A DNA stretch of 64,000 nt from Psychrobacter frigidicola (GCF_007997305.1 NZ_VORZ01000001.1:744001-808000), one strand, 5' to 3'; numbered from the stretch's first letter, positions 37,578 through 47,545 are shown. Notes: generated from the letters alone by a model not told the origin. A program made the numbers and translations.

Positions 37578-39515
37578 ATGGCTTTATCACGTTCATCTTC
37601 GACCACTTATCTGCGGTTGTGTATTTTAAGCGCGCTGGGTGTATTTGCTGTAAGCGCTACCGCTGCCAATAATGGCAATGCTGTTGATGATAACGCGCTA
37701 CCACAAGTTGAGCTCGATAAAATTGTTGTGACTGCCACGCGTACGCCGACTAGAACTAGCAACGTTATTGCCCAAACTCGAGTTATTGATAAAGAAGAGT
37801 TGAAACACTTCCAAGGTCAAACCGTAACCGATGTCTTAAAAAATCAGCCTGGCATTAATATTACTCAAAGTGGCGGTATGGGAACTATTAGCAATTTTTA
37901 TATGCGTGGTTATGATAGTAAGCAAGTTCTCGTAATCATCGATGGTATCCGTTACAGTTCTATCTCTACAGGCACTCCTTCACTAAATCTACTATCTGCT
38001 GATCAAATTGATCGGATTGAGATTTTATATGGCGCTTCAGGCTCTAGTATTTATGGCGCTGATGCAATGGGCGGTGTGATTCAAATTTTCACTAAGGGCA
38101 ATAACATAGAACAATCTAATGGTTCCACGACAGTCGGTTACGGCAATAATAATCATTATCAAATCGGCGCAACTGGTCAGCTTAAAAATGACACTTCATC
38201 ATTGAGCTTGGGTGTCAGTCGCAATAAAACCGACGGTTTCAACGCGATTGCTAACGCTAACGCTTTTGATTATAACGCTGATGATGACGGCTTTGAATCT
38301 ACCAATGTGAGTTTAGCATTACGTCACAAGTTCACGAATTCGCTAAGCGCAGGAATTAGCGGCTTATATTCAGACTCTACAACTGAATTCGACTCAGCTG
38401 GAACTATTATTCCTAATGCTTACTCTGATCAAAAAAACGGTAGCGCGAACGCATATTTGCAATATCAAACCCCAATGACGCTGACTAAACTAAGCTATGG
38501 TCAAAGTATTGATAAATCGACCTCTCATGATAACAACTCTATTAACTATCAAGAAGGCAGTCAGTTCGATACTACCCAAGAGCAGGCGCGATTAGAGACC
38601 AGTATTAACGCGCAACCTGGTACTGTAATTGTTGGGGCAGAATGGCTGTCACAAAAACTAGACGCGTCGGATGTTTTAGTTTATCCACCTTACCCTGACA
38701 CCACTCCTCCTGTGCAGACCCCTTATGACCCTGACGATAGAACGGTCAAAAGTGCTTTTGTTGGTTATCAGCTGGCGGAAACTTATTATGACTTGCAAGC
38801 TAACTATCGTGTAGATGACAACTCACAATACGGTAATGAGAGCACCTATAACTTAGGAGCGGCCATACGTCCCTTAGCGGGCATGCGCATTGGTGCAAGT
38901 TACTCTACTGGATTTCGTGCACCAACATTCAATGACTTATACTACCCTGGCTATAACAACCCAAATTTGAAGCCTGAAACCAGTAAAAATACTGAAGTAT
39001 TCGTTGAATACGATAATGATATGCAAACTTCACGATTAACAGGCTATCACACCGATGTTGAAGATTTGATTGGTGGCAACACTAATACTGCTGAGGCAAA
39101 AATCAAAGGCTTAAGCTTAACTTCAGACTGGCATTTAAGCTCCTTTATATTTGGTTTAGGTTATGACTATTTAGATGCGAAGAACAAAACCAGAACTGAT
39201 GCCAACTTTGATCAACAACTTCCCTACCGTCCTAAAAATAGTGGTTTAGTTTATATCGGTTATCAGCAACCTAGGTTCGATGTTCGCCTCGAAGCAAAAC
39301 ATAGTGATGACAGACTTACTACCGAAAATAAGGAACTTGATAGCTATACGCTGCTTAACTTAAGTGGCAGCGCCTATATCACTCCCAATCTTCGTGCTAA
39401 CGTGCGGGTAGATAATATTACTGATGAAGATTATACCCTTGCTAGCCAGTTCGGTAATGAATATGCCACAGACGGTACAAGTTATTTCACCTCACTAACC
39501 TATAACTGGTTCTAA
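37578..39515 (+). CDS. TonB-dependent outer-membrane receptor, BtuB-like
   Basis: 645 residues from the ATG at 37578: a signal peptide ending near residue 29 (VFAVSATA), a TonB box DKIVVTA at 47-53, a plug domain (TVTDVLKNQPGINITQSGG, FYMRGYDSKQVLVIIDGIR, EILYGASGSSIYGADAMGG) and a 22-strand-type barrel ending in Trp-Phe, the aromatic C-terminus needed for outer-membrane insertion. The plug closely resembles that of the vitamin B12 receptor BtuB and the length is similar (E. coli 614). The ligand is an inference; it could be cobalamin or another chelate. Terminator at 39552. Confidence 0.88.
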   Translation: MALSRSSSTTYLRLCILSALGVFAVSATAANNGNAVDDNALPQVELDKIVVTATRTPTRTSNVIAQTRVIDKEELKHFQGQTVTDVLKNQPGINITQSGGMGTISNFYMRGYDSKQVLVIIDGIRYSSISTGTPSLNLLSADQIDRIEILYGASGSSIYGADAMGGVIQIFTKGNNIEQSNGSTTVGYGNNNHYQIGATGQLKNDTSSLSLGVSRNKTDGFNAIANANAFDYNADDDGFESTNVSLALRHKFTNSLSAGISGLYSDSTTEFDSAGTIIPNAYSDQKNGSANAYLQYQTPMTLTKLSYGQSIDKSTSHDNNSINYQEGSQFDTTQEQARLETSINAQPGTVIVGAEWLSQKLDASDVLVYPPYPDTTPPVQTPYDPDDRTVKSAFVGYQLAETYYDLQANYRVDDNSQYGNESTYNLGAAIRPLAGMRIGASYSTGFRAPTFNDLYYPGYNNPNLKPETSKNTEVFVEYDNDMQTSRLTGYHTDVEDLIGGNTNTAEAKIKGLSLTSDWHLSSFIFGLGYDYLDAKNKTRTDANFDQQLPYRPKNSGLVYIGYQQPRFDVRLEAKHSDDRLTTENKELDSYTLLNLSGSAYITPNLRANVRVDNITDEDYTLASQFGNEYATDGTSYFTSLTYNWF

Positions 39516-39551
39516 GTTTATTTAGCAGTATTTTAAAGTTATATTACTAAT

Positions 39552-39581
39552 AATAAAGGTCATCAATCGATGGCCTTTATT
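39552..39581 (+). terminator. Terminator of the TonB-receptor gene
   Basis: 13-bp stem with one G-U pair (39552-39564 / 39569-39581) around a 4-base loop, ending in T-rich sequence. Confidence 0.7.
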
Positions 39582-39682
39582 TATGGCTACTAACACCAGA
39601 AAACAATTTTACGTACCATGACTCTCTAGTATTTATATCAGCCAATAGGTGACAAATTACACATCATCTATTACAATAACGA

Positions 39683-39830
39683 CCTCCGAGAGGTGTTGCA
39701 CCATATTAATTGACAGTTGCATTTGAGGTTTATAATCAAACAGCACTGATTAATTTGTCATGTTAGGCTCGGTAAACTGTTTAATACTAAAAACCTTAGC
39801 ATTAGACAGCGCAAACAACGGCACCTGCGT
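39683..39830 (+). promoter_or_regulatory. S-adenosylhomocysteine (SAH) riboswitch, extended form
   Basis: Upstream of ahcY. The 5' core CCTCCGAGAGGTGTTGCACC and the 3' core TTAGGCTCGG match the SAH aptamer as I remember it (CCGAGGAGCGCUGC ... CCAGGCUCGG). P1 pairs CCGAG (39686-39690) with CTCGG (39768-39772). The expected pseudoknot is present: AGGTG (39691-39695) with CACCT (39822-39826). Between P1 and the pseudoknot strand is a 9-bp hairpin, 39777-39785 / 39801-39809. About 70 bases lie inside P1, more than in compact examples. SAH binding normally turns on ahcY expression. Confidence 0.75.
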
Positions 39831-39874
39831 TATTATTCTTTTTATCATACGTTAACCACTGATAGGAGCATATT

Positions 39875-41299
39875 ATGGACGCAGTGTCTAAAGCCCCCTC
39901 TGCCCATACGATCGACCCCTCTTTCACTGACTATAAAGTCGCTGACATTAGCTTAGCTGATTACGGCCGCCGTGAAATCACCCTTGCTGAAGCCGAAATG
40001 CCTGCCCTTATGGGTCTGCGTCGTCGCTACGAAGCAGACCAGCCACTCAAAGGCGCGAAAATCGTCGGCTGTATTCACATGACCATTCAGACTGCCGTAC
40101 TTATCGAAACCTTGATTGCGCTCGGTGCTGAAGTACGCTGGACGTCATGTAATATCTTCTCAACCCAAGACCATGCTGCTGCGGCCATTGCTGCTGCCGG
40201 TATTCCTGTATTCGCTTGGAAGGGCGAGACTGACGAAGAGTACGAATGGTGCTTACGTCAACAAGTCCACGTTGGCGGTGAAGAGTCAGGTCAGCTTTGG
40301 GATGCAAACTTAATTTTGGATGATGGCGGTGATTTGACCGCACTAATTCACAATGAATACGAGCAAATGCTTGATGCCATGCATGGTATCTCAGAAGAGA
40401 CAACTACTGGCGTGCATCGCTTAATAGAGATGCTCAATAAAGGCACGCTAAAAGTACCTGCTATCAACGTTAATGATGCCGTTACTAAGTCTAAAAATGA
40501 CAATAAATACGGCTGCCGTCATAGCTTAAACGATGCCATCAAACGCGGTACGGATATGTTCCTCGCCGGTCGTCGCGCTTTAGTTATCGGTTATGGTGAC
40601 GTTGGTAAGGGTTCTGCCCAAAGCTTACGTCAAGAAGGCATGATTGTACGCGTATCAGAAGTTGATCCCATCTGTGCCATGCAAGCTTGTATGGACGGCT
40701 ACGAAGTATTATCACCGTACATTAATGGCGACAATACTGGCGGCGCAGAAAACATCAATACTCGTCTGTTAGAGGACACCGACATGATAGTCACCACTAC
40801 TGGTAACTATCACGTTTGTGACAAACACATGCTAGCGGCGCTAAAACCAGGTGCGGTCGTTTGTAACATCGGGCATTTTGATACCGAAATTGATACCCAA
40901 TTCATGCGTGAAAACTGGCGCTGGGAAGAAGTTAAGCCACAAGTCCATCAAATCTTCCGCTCAGACGATGTGAATGATTATCTGATTCTATTGGCTGAAG
41001 GTCGTTTAGTGAACTTAGGTAATGCGACTGGTCACCCATCGCGCGTGATGGACGGCTCATTTGCTAACCAAGTATTGGCGCAAATGTATCTGTTCGAAGA
41101 GAAGTTTGCTGAACTGCCAGTCGATGAGCGTTTTGACAATCTATACGTCAGAGTACTCCCGAAAAAGCTCGATGAAGAAGTAGCAGCAGCTATGGTAGCT
41201 GGCTTTAACGGTACGCTAACTAAGCTTACCGCCAAACAAGCTGAATACTTAGGCGTGCCTGTTGAAGGCCCGTTCAAACCTGATGCATATAAATACTAA
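39875..41299 (+). CDS. ahcY: Adenosylhomocysteinase
   Basis: Hydrolyses S-adenosylhomocysteine to homocysteine and adenosine with bound NAD, removing a strong inhibitor of methyltransferases. The NAD fold motif [11 protein letters not shown] is in the centre, with [13 protein letters not shown] and [14 protein letters not shown] near the N-terminus and the C-terminal PFKPDAYKY that closes the NAD site of the neighbouring subunit. 474 residues. A TAGGAG ribosome binding site precedes the ATG. It follows the SAH riboswitch and is 29 bases before metF. Confidence 0.97.
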   Translation: MDAVSKAPSAHTIDPSFTDYKVADISLADYGRREITLAEAEMPALMGLRRRYEADQPLKGAKIVGCIHMTIQTAVLIETLIALGAEVRWTSCNIFSTQDHAAAAIAAAGIPVFAWKGETDEEYEWCLRQQVHVGGEESGQLWDANLILDDGGDLTALIHNEYEQMLDAMHGISEETTTGVHRLIEMLNKGTLKVPAINVNDAVTKSKNDNKYGCRHSLNDAIKRGTDMFLAGRRALVIGYGDVGKGSAQSLRQEGMIVRVSEVDPICAMQACMDGYEVLSPYINGDNTGGAENINTRLLEDTDMIVTTTGNYHVCDKHMLAALKPGAVVCNIGHFDTEIDTQFMRENWRWEEVKPQVHQIFRSDDVNDYLILLAEGRLVNLGNATGHPSRVMDGSFANQVLAQMYLFEEKFAELPVDERFDNLYVRVLPKKLDEEVAAAMVAGFNGTLTKLTAKQAEYLGVPVEGPFKPDAYKY

Positions 41300-41328
41300 T
41301 ATCAATATTAGTACTGAGGAGCACGACT

Positions 41329-42177
41329 GTGAGTAAGCCCGCTTTTTCTTTTGAGTTTTTCCCTGCTAAAACCGAGCAAGGACACGAAAAGCTGCTCAGT
41401 ACTTATGATGAGCTAAATAAGCTGTCACCTGCGTATTTTTCGGTGACTTATGGTGCCGGCGGCTCAACGCGCAGTCGTACTTTGGATATTGTTCAAGCCT
41501 TGTGTGCACGTGGTAACACTGATATTGCACCGCACATGTCTTGTATTGGTGATGACAAAGCGCAAATCGCCGAATTACTTGAGCATTATAAAAGCTTAGG
41601 TATCAAGCGCCTTGTTGCGCTTCGTGGTGACTTGCCATCAGGTCAAGTCGGTATGGGTGAGCTGCCATTTGCTTTAGATTTGGTAAAGTTCATTCGTGAG
41701 CATTCAGGAGATCACTTCCATATCGAAGTGGCTTCCTACCCTGAGATGCATCCACAGGCACGTAGCTTTGAGTCCGATGTCGACAACTTGGTCAATAAGT
41801 ATCAAGCAGGTGCCAACGCTTCGATTACCCAGTTCTTCTATAACGCTGATAGTTATTTGTATCTGCGTGATACCTTAGAGAAACGTGGTATCGATACGGT
41901 TGCTCAGCCATTGGTAGCGGGCATCATGCCGATCACCAATTCTAGCAATCTTATGCGGTTTGCTGATAGCTGTGGCGCTGATATCCCGCGTTATGTGCGC
42001 AAGCAGTTGGCTGACTTTGGCGATGATAGCAAGGCTATTCGCGAATTTGGCTTTGATGTAGTCTATCGCTTATGCGAGCGTTTGATTGCCGAGGGCGTGC
42101 CAGCCATGCACTTTTATAGCATGAATAAGGTTGAGCCCAATAAACGTTTAGTGGAAGCATTAGGGCTTACCTCTTAA
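41329..42177 (+). CDS. metF: 5,10-methylenetetrahydrofolate reductase
   Basis: FAD-dependent enzyme making 5-methyl-THF for methionine synthesis from homocysteine. It has the N-terminal FSFEFFPAKTEQG, VTYGAGGSTRSRTLD, LVALRGDLP and EVASYPEMHP motifs of the family. 282 residues. The start is a GTG with GAGGAG eight bases upstream. It is placed directly behind ahcY, so SAH recycling and methyl-folate supply are probably co-expressed under the same riboswitch. Terminator at 42202. Confidence 0.96.
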   Translation: MSKPAFSFEFFPAKTEQGHEKLLSTYDELNKLSPAYFSVTYGAGGSTRSRTLDIVQALCARGNTDIAPHMSCIGDDKAQIAELLEHYKSLGIKRLVALRGDLPSGQVGMGELPFALDLVKFIREHSGDHFHIEVASYPEMHPQARSFESDVDNLVNKYQAGANASITQFFYNADSYLYLRDTLEKRGIDTVAQPLVAGIMPITNSSNLMRFADSCGADIPRYVRKQLADFGDDSKAIREFGFDVVYRLCERLIAEGVPAMHFYSMNKVEPNKRLVEALGLTS

Positions 42178-42201
42178 TCTTTTAAAATTTATTGATTAAT
42201 C

Positions 42202-42232
42202 AACTGGCGTTCTTAGGAGCGCCAGTTTTTTT
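42202..42232 (+). terminator. Terminator of ahcY-metF
   Basis: AACTGGCG / CGCCAGTT stem with a partly paired loop, followed by seven T residues on the plus strand. Confidence 0.85.
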
Positions 42233-42365
42233 ATAGAATTTTTTTGATATTAATAAATAAGACAATCACCTAACGTGATTGCTTAACCTAGCTAATTCAC
42301 ACCAATATTTAACATCGCTTGGTTTTTATTTCCTCAGCAAACTGCGCTACAATGCAAACAGTCAC

Positions 42366-42426
42366 TATTGGTATTAGGTTGGTTGTTAAAAGGCTTATAT
42401 TTTTAATAATCAACCTAATACCAATA
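42366..42426. repeat. Long inverted repeat (25-bp hairpin) between metF and rsmE
   Basis: Arms of 16 perfectly complementary bases (42366-42381 and 42411-42426) continue inward for nine more pairs, two of them G-U, to an 11-base loop. Neither side has a terminator T-run. Its role is unknown: an RNA structure in the rsmE leader, a processing site, or a miniature palindromic element. Confidence 0.65.
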
Positions 42427-42478
42427 ATTTAAAAAAATTAAGAATTATTTATTATTTAAATAATAGGAATGAAATAAC

Positions 42479-43375
42479 GTGAGACGTTTTTTTTATGCGC
42501 TTGATAATGTGCAGGACAGCCGCTCTAACAATACTGAACACCGCTACCATAAGTTGAGCAGCTTTTCTATCGGTACTAATATCATGTTGACCGAGAGCAT
42601 TAACCATCATTGGTGTCGTGTATTGCGCGCAAATATCGGCGATGAAGGTATTTTATTCGATGGCTTTGGCGGTGAGTATCATGTGCAGCTGCAAACCATC
42701 AGTAAAAAACAAGCGACTGTGACCTTGCTAGCGTACATAGACGAAGATCACACGGCACCTATTATTAGTAAAATCGGCTTAGTCATGAGCCGTGGTGAAC
42801 GCATGGATTACGCTATCCAAAAGGCAACAGAGCTGGGGGTCACCGCCATTCAACTACTGACCAGCCAGCATGGCGAGGTATCGCTAAAGCCTGCGCAGGT
42901 GGATAAAAAACTACTGCATTGGCAACAAGTGGCGATTGCCGCCTGTGAGCAGTGCGGCTTGAACCGTCCACCCCTTATTCTCGCCCCCTTGCCTATCAAT
43001 GAGTGGCTATCCTCTTTAGACAATGTACAATTAAATACAGATATGGCAGTCAGTCCTATTGTCGACAAACTTAGTCAAGATTCTTATTATCAAATTTTAA
43101 AAAAGCCAGCAGACTTGCGTTTGATGTTAAGCGTGCCTGCAGCAGGTCAACCATCGATGCCAGCGGCGTTGTTATCAATATTAAAACAAGCCGTATTAGC
43201 TCAAGATAAACCTTACATTGAGCTATTAATTGGTTCTGAGGGCGGCCTTAGTGATGATGAATGTGCCAAAGCTGAGCGTACAGGTTTTATGCCGTGGCAA
43301 ATCGGTGCTAGAGTGCTGCGTACGGAGACAGCTCCAGTAGTCGCACTTGCTACCTTGCATGCACTTATGCCTTAG
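42479..43375 (+). CDS. rsmE: 16S rRNA (uracil1498-N3)-methyltransferase
   Basis: Methylates N3 of U1498 in 16S rRNA using SAM. Begins MRRFFYALD like the family; a PUA-like N-terminal domain contains HHWCRVLRANIGDEGILFDG, and the SPOUT domain has GLVMSRGERMDYAIQKATELGV, IAACEQCGLNRPP and the knot region LLIGSEGGLSDDE with IGARVLRTETAPVVAL. 298 residues against 243 in E. coli, owing to insertions near residues 13-25 and 175-220. GTG start with TAGGA upstream. The long hairpin at 42366-42426 lies in its leader. Confidence 0.94.
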   Translation: MRRFFYALDNVQDSRSNNTEHRYHKLSSFSIGTNIMLTESINHHWCRVLRANIGDEGILFDGFGGEYHVQLQTISKKQATVTLLAYIDEDHTAPIISKIGLVMSRGERMDYAIQKATELGVTAIQLLTSQHGEVSLKPAQVDKKLLHWQQVAIAACEQCGLNRPPLILAPLPINEWLSSLDNVQLNTDMAVSPIVDKLSQDSYYQILKKPADLRLMLSVPAAGQPSMPAALLSILKQAVLAQDKPYIELLIGSEGGLSDDECAKAERTGFMPWQIGARVLRTETAPVVALATLHALMP

Positions 43376-43505
43376 ATAGAGTTTAAAGTTATCTAAAACC
43401 AGTATTTACCAACCTATAAAAAATAATATTTTTTACGGTTATCATTATTATTAGTATCGTGTACTGATTTTGTAGCGCTTATCTTAACTGCCATAAGGCG
43501 ATGTT

Positions 43506-45197
43506 ATGAATACGTTTTCACCGATTACTGAACCCATTAGGCAGCAATTACTCACCCAATTGTGCGATAGTCTAGATGATGCGATATTCATATTAGACAG
43601 TAATCTATGCTACCTATCAGTCAATGCGACCTATGAGATTATGATTGGCTATCATGAACCATTTTTAATTGGGCGCCCACTTGGCATTTATGCTGCCGAA
43701 TTTTTATCTGATCAAGAACGTACAATTTTGAAGGACATCATCAGCCATTTAAACCATGATGGTTTTTATGAAAATAACTTTGCCATGGCAACCCGTTATG
43801 GGCGAACATTAAACTGTCATATGACTTTTCGCCAAATGTCTGTTGAAGGAACGCTTTATCATATCGGCATGGTGCGCGATATCTCCGCTGAGATTCAAGA
43901 AAAAGAGGAATTGGCACATTTACTGAACTACGATCCATTAACCAGCTTACCCAATCGTAAAATATTTTTGAGCCAAACCAGTGAACTGTTATTGGAGAGC
44001 TATGAAGAGGTAGTGGTCGTGCGTCTAAATATCGATCGCTACCGTATCCTTGCCAGCACTTTAGGGCCTGATAATGTCGATAATTTAGTTAAAAATTTTG
44101 TAGCACGAGTCGATCAGCTTGAGATGGATAACTTACGCTGTTTTTCACATTTTGGCGGTGATGATTTTGCGCTACTCTTTGAATTTGATGATGCGCATAT
44201 GGTGCGCCACCAGCTTGACCGTCTGATGCAGATATGTGAGCGTCCGTTTTCACTTGACAACAATGTTATTTACTTGCATGTCTCTATCGGGGTCAGCTAT
44301 TTTCCTGAACATGGCAATCAACTCACTGACTTAATCACTAAGGCTGAAAAAGCGCTGAATTATGTTAAGCAGCACGGCGGTGACGATGTTTGTTGGTATC
44401 ATAAAAGGCTAAAGGATGTCAACGGCGACAGCCTGCAGTTAGAATCTGAAATACGCACGGCTATCAATGAGTGTCAATTTATTCCTTATTATCAGCCAAA
44501 AGTGGTGCTTGCAACCGGGGAAACAACTGGTTTTGAGGCTTTGGTACGTTGGCAGCACCCGACACGTGGTTTACTCAAACCTATCGACTTTATTGACGCC
44601 ATTATTAAACTTAAACTAACGTTTGAGTTGTTCTGTCAAATGTCCATGCAAATCGCTAAGCAGCTGTCCATCTGGCAAGCCATGGGCTTTACTCAACATA
44701 TATGCATTAATGCTGACGCCACAGAGTTTAGCCATCCTGAGTTCTTTGACTTTGTTAGCAGCTTATTTACTCAGCATTTTATTCATCCGCATCAATTACA
44801 TATCGAAGTGACAGAATCTTCCTTAATGCTACGTCATGCTAGCGTTAAGCAGCAATTAAATGCGATTAAAGCGCTCGGTATTTGCTTAGCATTAGATGAT
44901 TTTGGCACCGGTTACGCCTCACTCAGCTATTTGCAAGAATATCCGTTTGACTTTATCAAAATTGATCAAAGTTTCATCTCCAAAATCGTGGGTGACCGTA
45001 TCCAACTTGCTATCGTTAAAGCTATCTTAGACCTGGCGATTGCTCTAGACATGAAAGTAATTGCTGAAGGTATCGAAACTGAAGCACAACGTAATTTATT
45101 AGTAGAAATTGATTGTACCTATGGCCAAGGTTACTGGTTTAGTCGCCCTATCACTGCTGACGCTGCTACAGAAATGTTATCTAAAGAGCGCAAATAA
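43506..45197 (+). CDS. PAS-GGDEF-EAL cyclic-di-GMP protein, probable phosphodiesterase
   Basis: 563 residues, no membrane helix. A PAS sensor spans about residues 15-130, the GGDEF domain about 135-300 and the EAL domain about 312-560. The GGDEF signature reads GGDDF (217-221), with Asp replacing the Glu that takes part in catalysis, so cyclase activity is doubtful. The EAL side looks intact: FEALVRW at 343-349, HIEVTESS, LDDFGTGYASL, FIKIDQSFI and IAEGIETEAQ. I infer that it mainly degrades c-di-GMP, perhaps with GTP or a PAS ligand as signal. It is flanked by unrelated genes. Confidence 0.88.
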   Translation: MNTFSPITEPIRQQLLTQLCDSLDDAIFILDSNLCYLSVNATYEIMIGYHEPFLIGRPLGIYAAEFLSDQERTILKDIISHLNHDGFYENNFAMATRYGRTLNCHMTFRQMSVEGTLYHIGMVRDISAEIQEKEELAHLLNYDPLTSLPNRKIFLSQTSELLLESYEEVVVVRLNIDRYRILASTLGPDNVDNLVKNFVARVDQLEMDNLRCFSHFGGDDFALLFEFDDAHMVRHQLDRLMQICERPFSLDNNVIYLHVSIGVSYFPEHGNQLTDLITKAEKALNYVKQHGGDDVCWYHKRLKDVNGDSLQLESEIRTAINECQFIPYYQPKVVLATGETTGFEALVRWQHPTRGLLKPIDFIDAIIKLKLTFELFCQMSMQIAKQLSIWQAMGFTQHICINADATEFSHPEFFDFVSSLFTQHFIHPHQLHIEVTESSLMLRHASVKQQLNAIKALGICLALDDFGTGYASLSYLQEYPFDFIKIDQSFISKIVGDRIQLAIVKAILDLAIALDMKVIAEGIETEAQRNLLVEIDCTYGQGYWFSRPITADAATEMLSKERK

Positions 45198-45493
45198 AAG
45201 TAGCTGTACCACTTGAAAAACCCTTCGAAATTAATGATAACTTATTAATAAAAATTAGTTTTTTTATTACTTATACTGATAGTTTTTGCTTACTGTCGTT
45301 TATTAACTGTAGGATGCAAGAAAGGTTGATGACTTATCAGTATTAGCACCAAACTTGTATAATCCACTGTTAACGCCTATCTTTTATGAGTAAATATGAT
45401 CCGAGCAAACATTGCCTCATTGATTAAAAGAGCTATTTGCAAGAGTGTCATTCGGTCATATTAAACCTCATATTCAAAATAGGACAGGACGTT

Positions 45494-47287
45494 ATGCAAT
45501 ATAAAGCACCCCTACGCGATATCAAATTCGTCATGCATGAGCTACTTGATAGTGAAAATCATTATAAAACCATTCCAGAATTCCAAGAAACTGACCGTGA
45601 ATTAATGGACAGTTTGTTTGAGATGGCAGCAAGCTTTGCAGAAAACGAGCTCTCGCCTCTGAACCAAAGCGGCGATGCTGAAGGCTGTCATTTTGATAAT
45701 GGTAAAGTCACTACCCCAAAAGGTTTTAAAGAAGCGTATAAAGCGTATTGTGAACTTGGCTTCCCAGCATTGTCTGCTGAAGAAGCATTTGGTGGGCAAA
45801 ATATGCCGTTCTCATTATCCACCGTTATTAATGAGATGGTAGGTACCGCCAATTGGTCATTCTCGATGTACCCCGGTCTATCCCATGGTGCGATTCAAAC
45901 CATCGAGCATCATGGTACGGATATACAAAAAAATACCTATTTAGAAAAAATGGTGACTGGCGAATGGTCAGGTACGATGTGCCTTACCGAAGCGCATGCA
46001 GGTTCTGACTTAGGTACTATCCGTACCAAAGCGGAACCGAATGACGATGGTACTTATAGCATCACTGGCCAAAAGATTTTTATCTCAGCCGGTGAGCATG
46101 ACTTAACGGATAATATTATTCATATAGTCTTGGCACGTCTTCCTGGCGCACCAGCTGGCACGAAAGGTATCTCATTATTCATCGTACCGAAAGTCATGGT
46201 TAATGAAGACAGCAGTTTGGGTGATATCAATCAAGTAACATGCGGCTCTATCGAGCACAAAATGGGCATTAAAGCTTCAGCGACTTGCGTCATAAACTTC
46301 GATGGGGCAAATGGCTATCTAATTGGGCCTGAAAACCGTGGCCTACAGTGCATGTTTACTTTTATGAACGTGGCCCGTATCGGTACTGCGATTCAAGGTT
46401 TAACAGCAGCTGAATATGCATTCCAAGGTTCATTATCTTACGCTAAAGATCGCCTTGCGATGCGTTCACTATCAGGTGCCAAAGCGCCAGATAAAGTCGC
46501 TGACCCTATTATCGTCCATCCTGCTGTACGTAACATGTTATTGACCGAAAAAGCCTTTGCAGAAGGCGGTCGCGCGTTAATGTATTATTTATCGCATTTC
46601 GTCGATACTGTTGCAAAAGGCAGTGGCGACGACCTTGAATTTGCCGATCAAATGCTGTCCTTATTGACACCCATTGCCAAAGCATTCTTAACTGAAACTG
46701 GTTTAGAGGCCGCCAACCATGGCATACAAGTGTATGGTGGCCACGGTTATATCAGTGAATGGGGCATGGAGCAAAACGTCCGTGATACCCGTATCGCCTG
46801 TTTATATGAAGGCACGACTGAAATTCAAGCACTTGATTTACTGGGTCGTAAAGTCTTAGACTCACAAGGCAAACTCTTAGCAAACTTCGTTCAAGTAATT
46901 CAACAGTTTTGCGAAGAAAATAAAGATAATGAGCAGATGGGTCAATTTATCCGTCCCCTTGCGCAACACGTGAAAGAATGGGGTGATTTAACCGCACATA
47001 TTGGTATACAAGCCACCGAAAACCCTGAAGCAGTAGGCGGCGCAGCGGTTGATTACATGTATTTTAGTGGTTACGTGACTCTGGCTTACTTATGGGCACG
47101 TATGGCACTGGTGGCGCAAACTGCCATTGCTGACGGTACGGGCGAACAAGCATTCTACGACGCTAAAATCAAAACCGCACAGTTCTATTTTGCTAAATTG
47201 TTACCACGCACTACTACGTATGTACAGCGTATCGCTACAGGCGTTGAGCCCTACATGAGCATGGACGTTGATCAATTTGCTTTTTAA
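45494..47287 (+). CDS. Acyl-CoA dehydrogenase (long, C-terminal-domain type), copy 1
   Basis: FAD enzyme introducing the trans-2 double bond in beta-oxidation. 597 residues from the ATG at 45494, which has AGGACAGGAC just upstream; the frame extends back to 45437. Motifs: MCLTEAHAGSDLGTIRTKA, KIFISAGEHD, SIEHKMGIKASATC, QVYGGHGYISEWGMEQ and RDTRIACLYEGTTEIQALDLLGRK. The catalytic glutamate is expected in the YEGTTEIQ segment. The length and C-terminal extension place it with the FadE5-like group rather than the short-chain 380-residue type. A paralogue follows. Confidence 0.92.
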   Translation: MQYKAPLRDIKFVMHELLDSENHYKTIPEFQETDRELMDSLFEMAASFAENELSPLNQSGDAEGCHFDNGKVTTPKGFKEAYKAYCELGFPALSAEEAFGGQNMPFSLSTVINEMVGTANWSFSMYPGLSHGAIQTIEHHGTDIQKNTYLEKMVTGEWSGTMCLTEAHAGSDLGTIRTKAEPNDDGTYSITGQKIFISAGEHDLTDNIIHIVLARLPGAPAGTKGISLFIVPKVMVNEDSSLGDINQVTCGSIEHKMGIKASATCVINFDGANGYLIGPENRGLQCMFTFMNVARIGTAIQGLTAAEYAFQGSLSYAKDRLAMRSLSGAKAPDKVADPIIVHPAVRNMLLTEKAFAEGGRALMYYLSHFVDTVAKGSGDDLEFADQMLSLLTPIAKAFLTETGLEAANHGIQVYGGHGYISEWGMEQNVRDTRIACLYEGTTEIQALDLLGRKVLDSQGKLLANFVQVIQQFCEENKDNEQMGQFIRPLAQHVKEWGDLTAHIGIQATENPEAVGGAAVDYMYFSGYVTLAYLWARMALVAQTAIADGTGEQAFYDAKIKTAQFYFAKLLPRTTTYVQRIATGVEPYMSMDVDQFAF

Positions 47288-47341
47288 TTGAGCAAACGGT
47301 TAAGTAGCTTCAAACATAGTAGCTTTAATACTAACTCTATT

Positions 47342-47371
47342 CGGCAACATGCTTTGGTGTGTTGCCGTTTT
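47342..47371 (+). terminator. Weak terminator after acyl-CoA dehydrogenase 1
   Basis: CGGCAACA / TGTTGCCG stem of eight pairs, extended by two wobble pairs, followed by TTTTC. It suggests the two dehydrogenase genes can be transcribed separately. Confidence 0.6.
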
Positions 47372-47545
47372 CAATTATTCATGTAGTCAATAAAATTTTC
47401 CGTGCACGCACAATTCACGAAGAGATACACAAGTTAATAGCCTAATTTGCTAAACTTTGGCTATCAATTATTAAGGTTAAGCTCACAAAACAATTGAAAA
47501 CACTAACAAACTTAATTTTTATTTATTTGAATCAAAGGAATGTTT

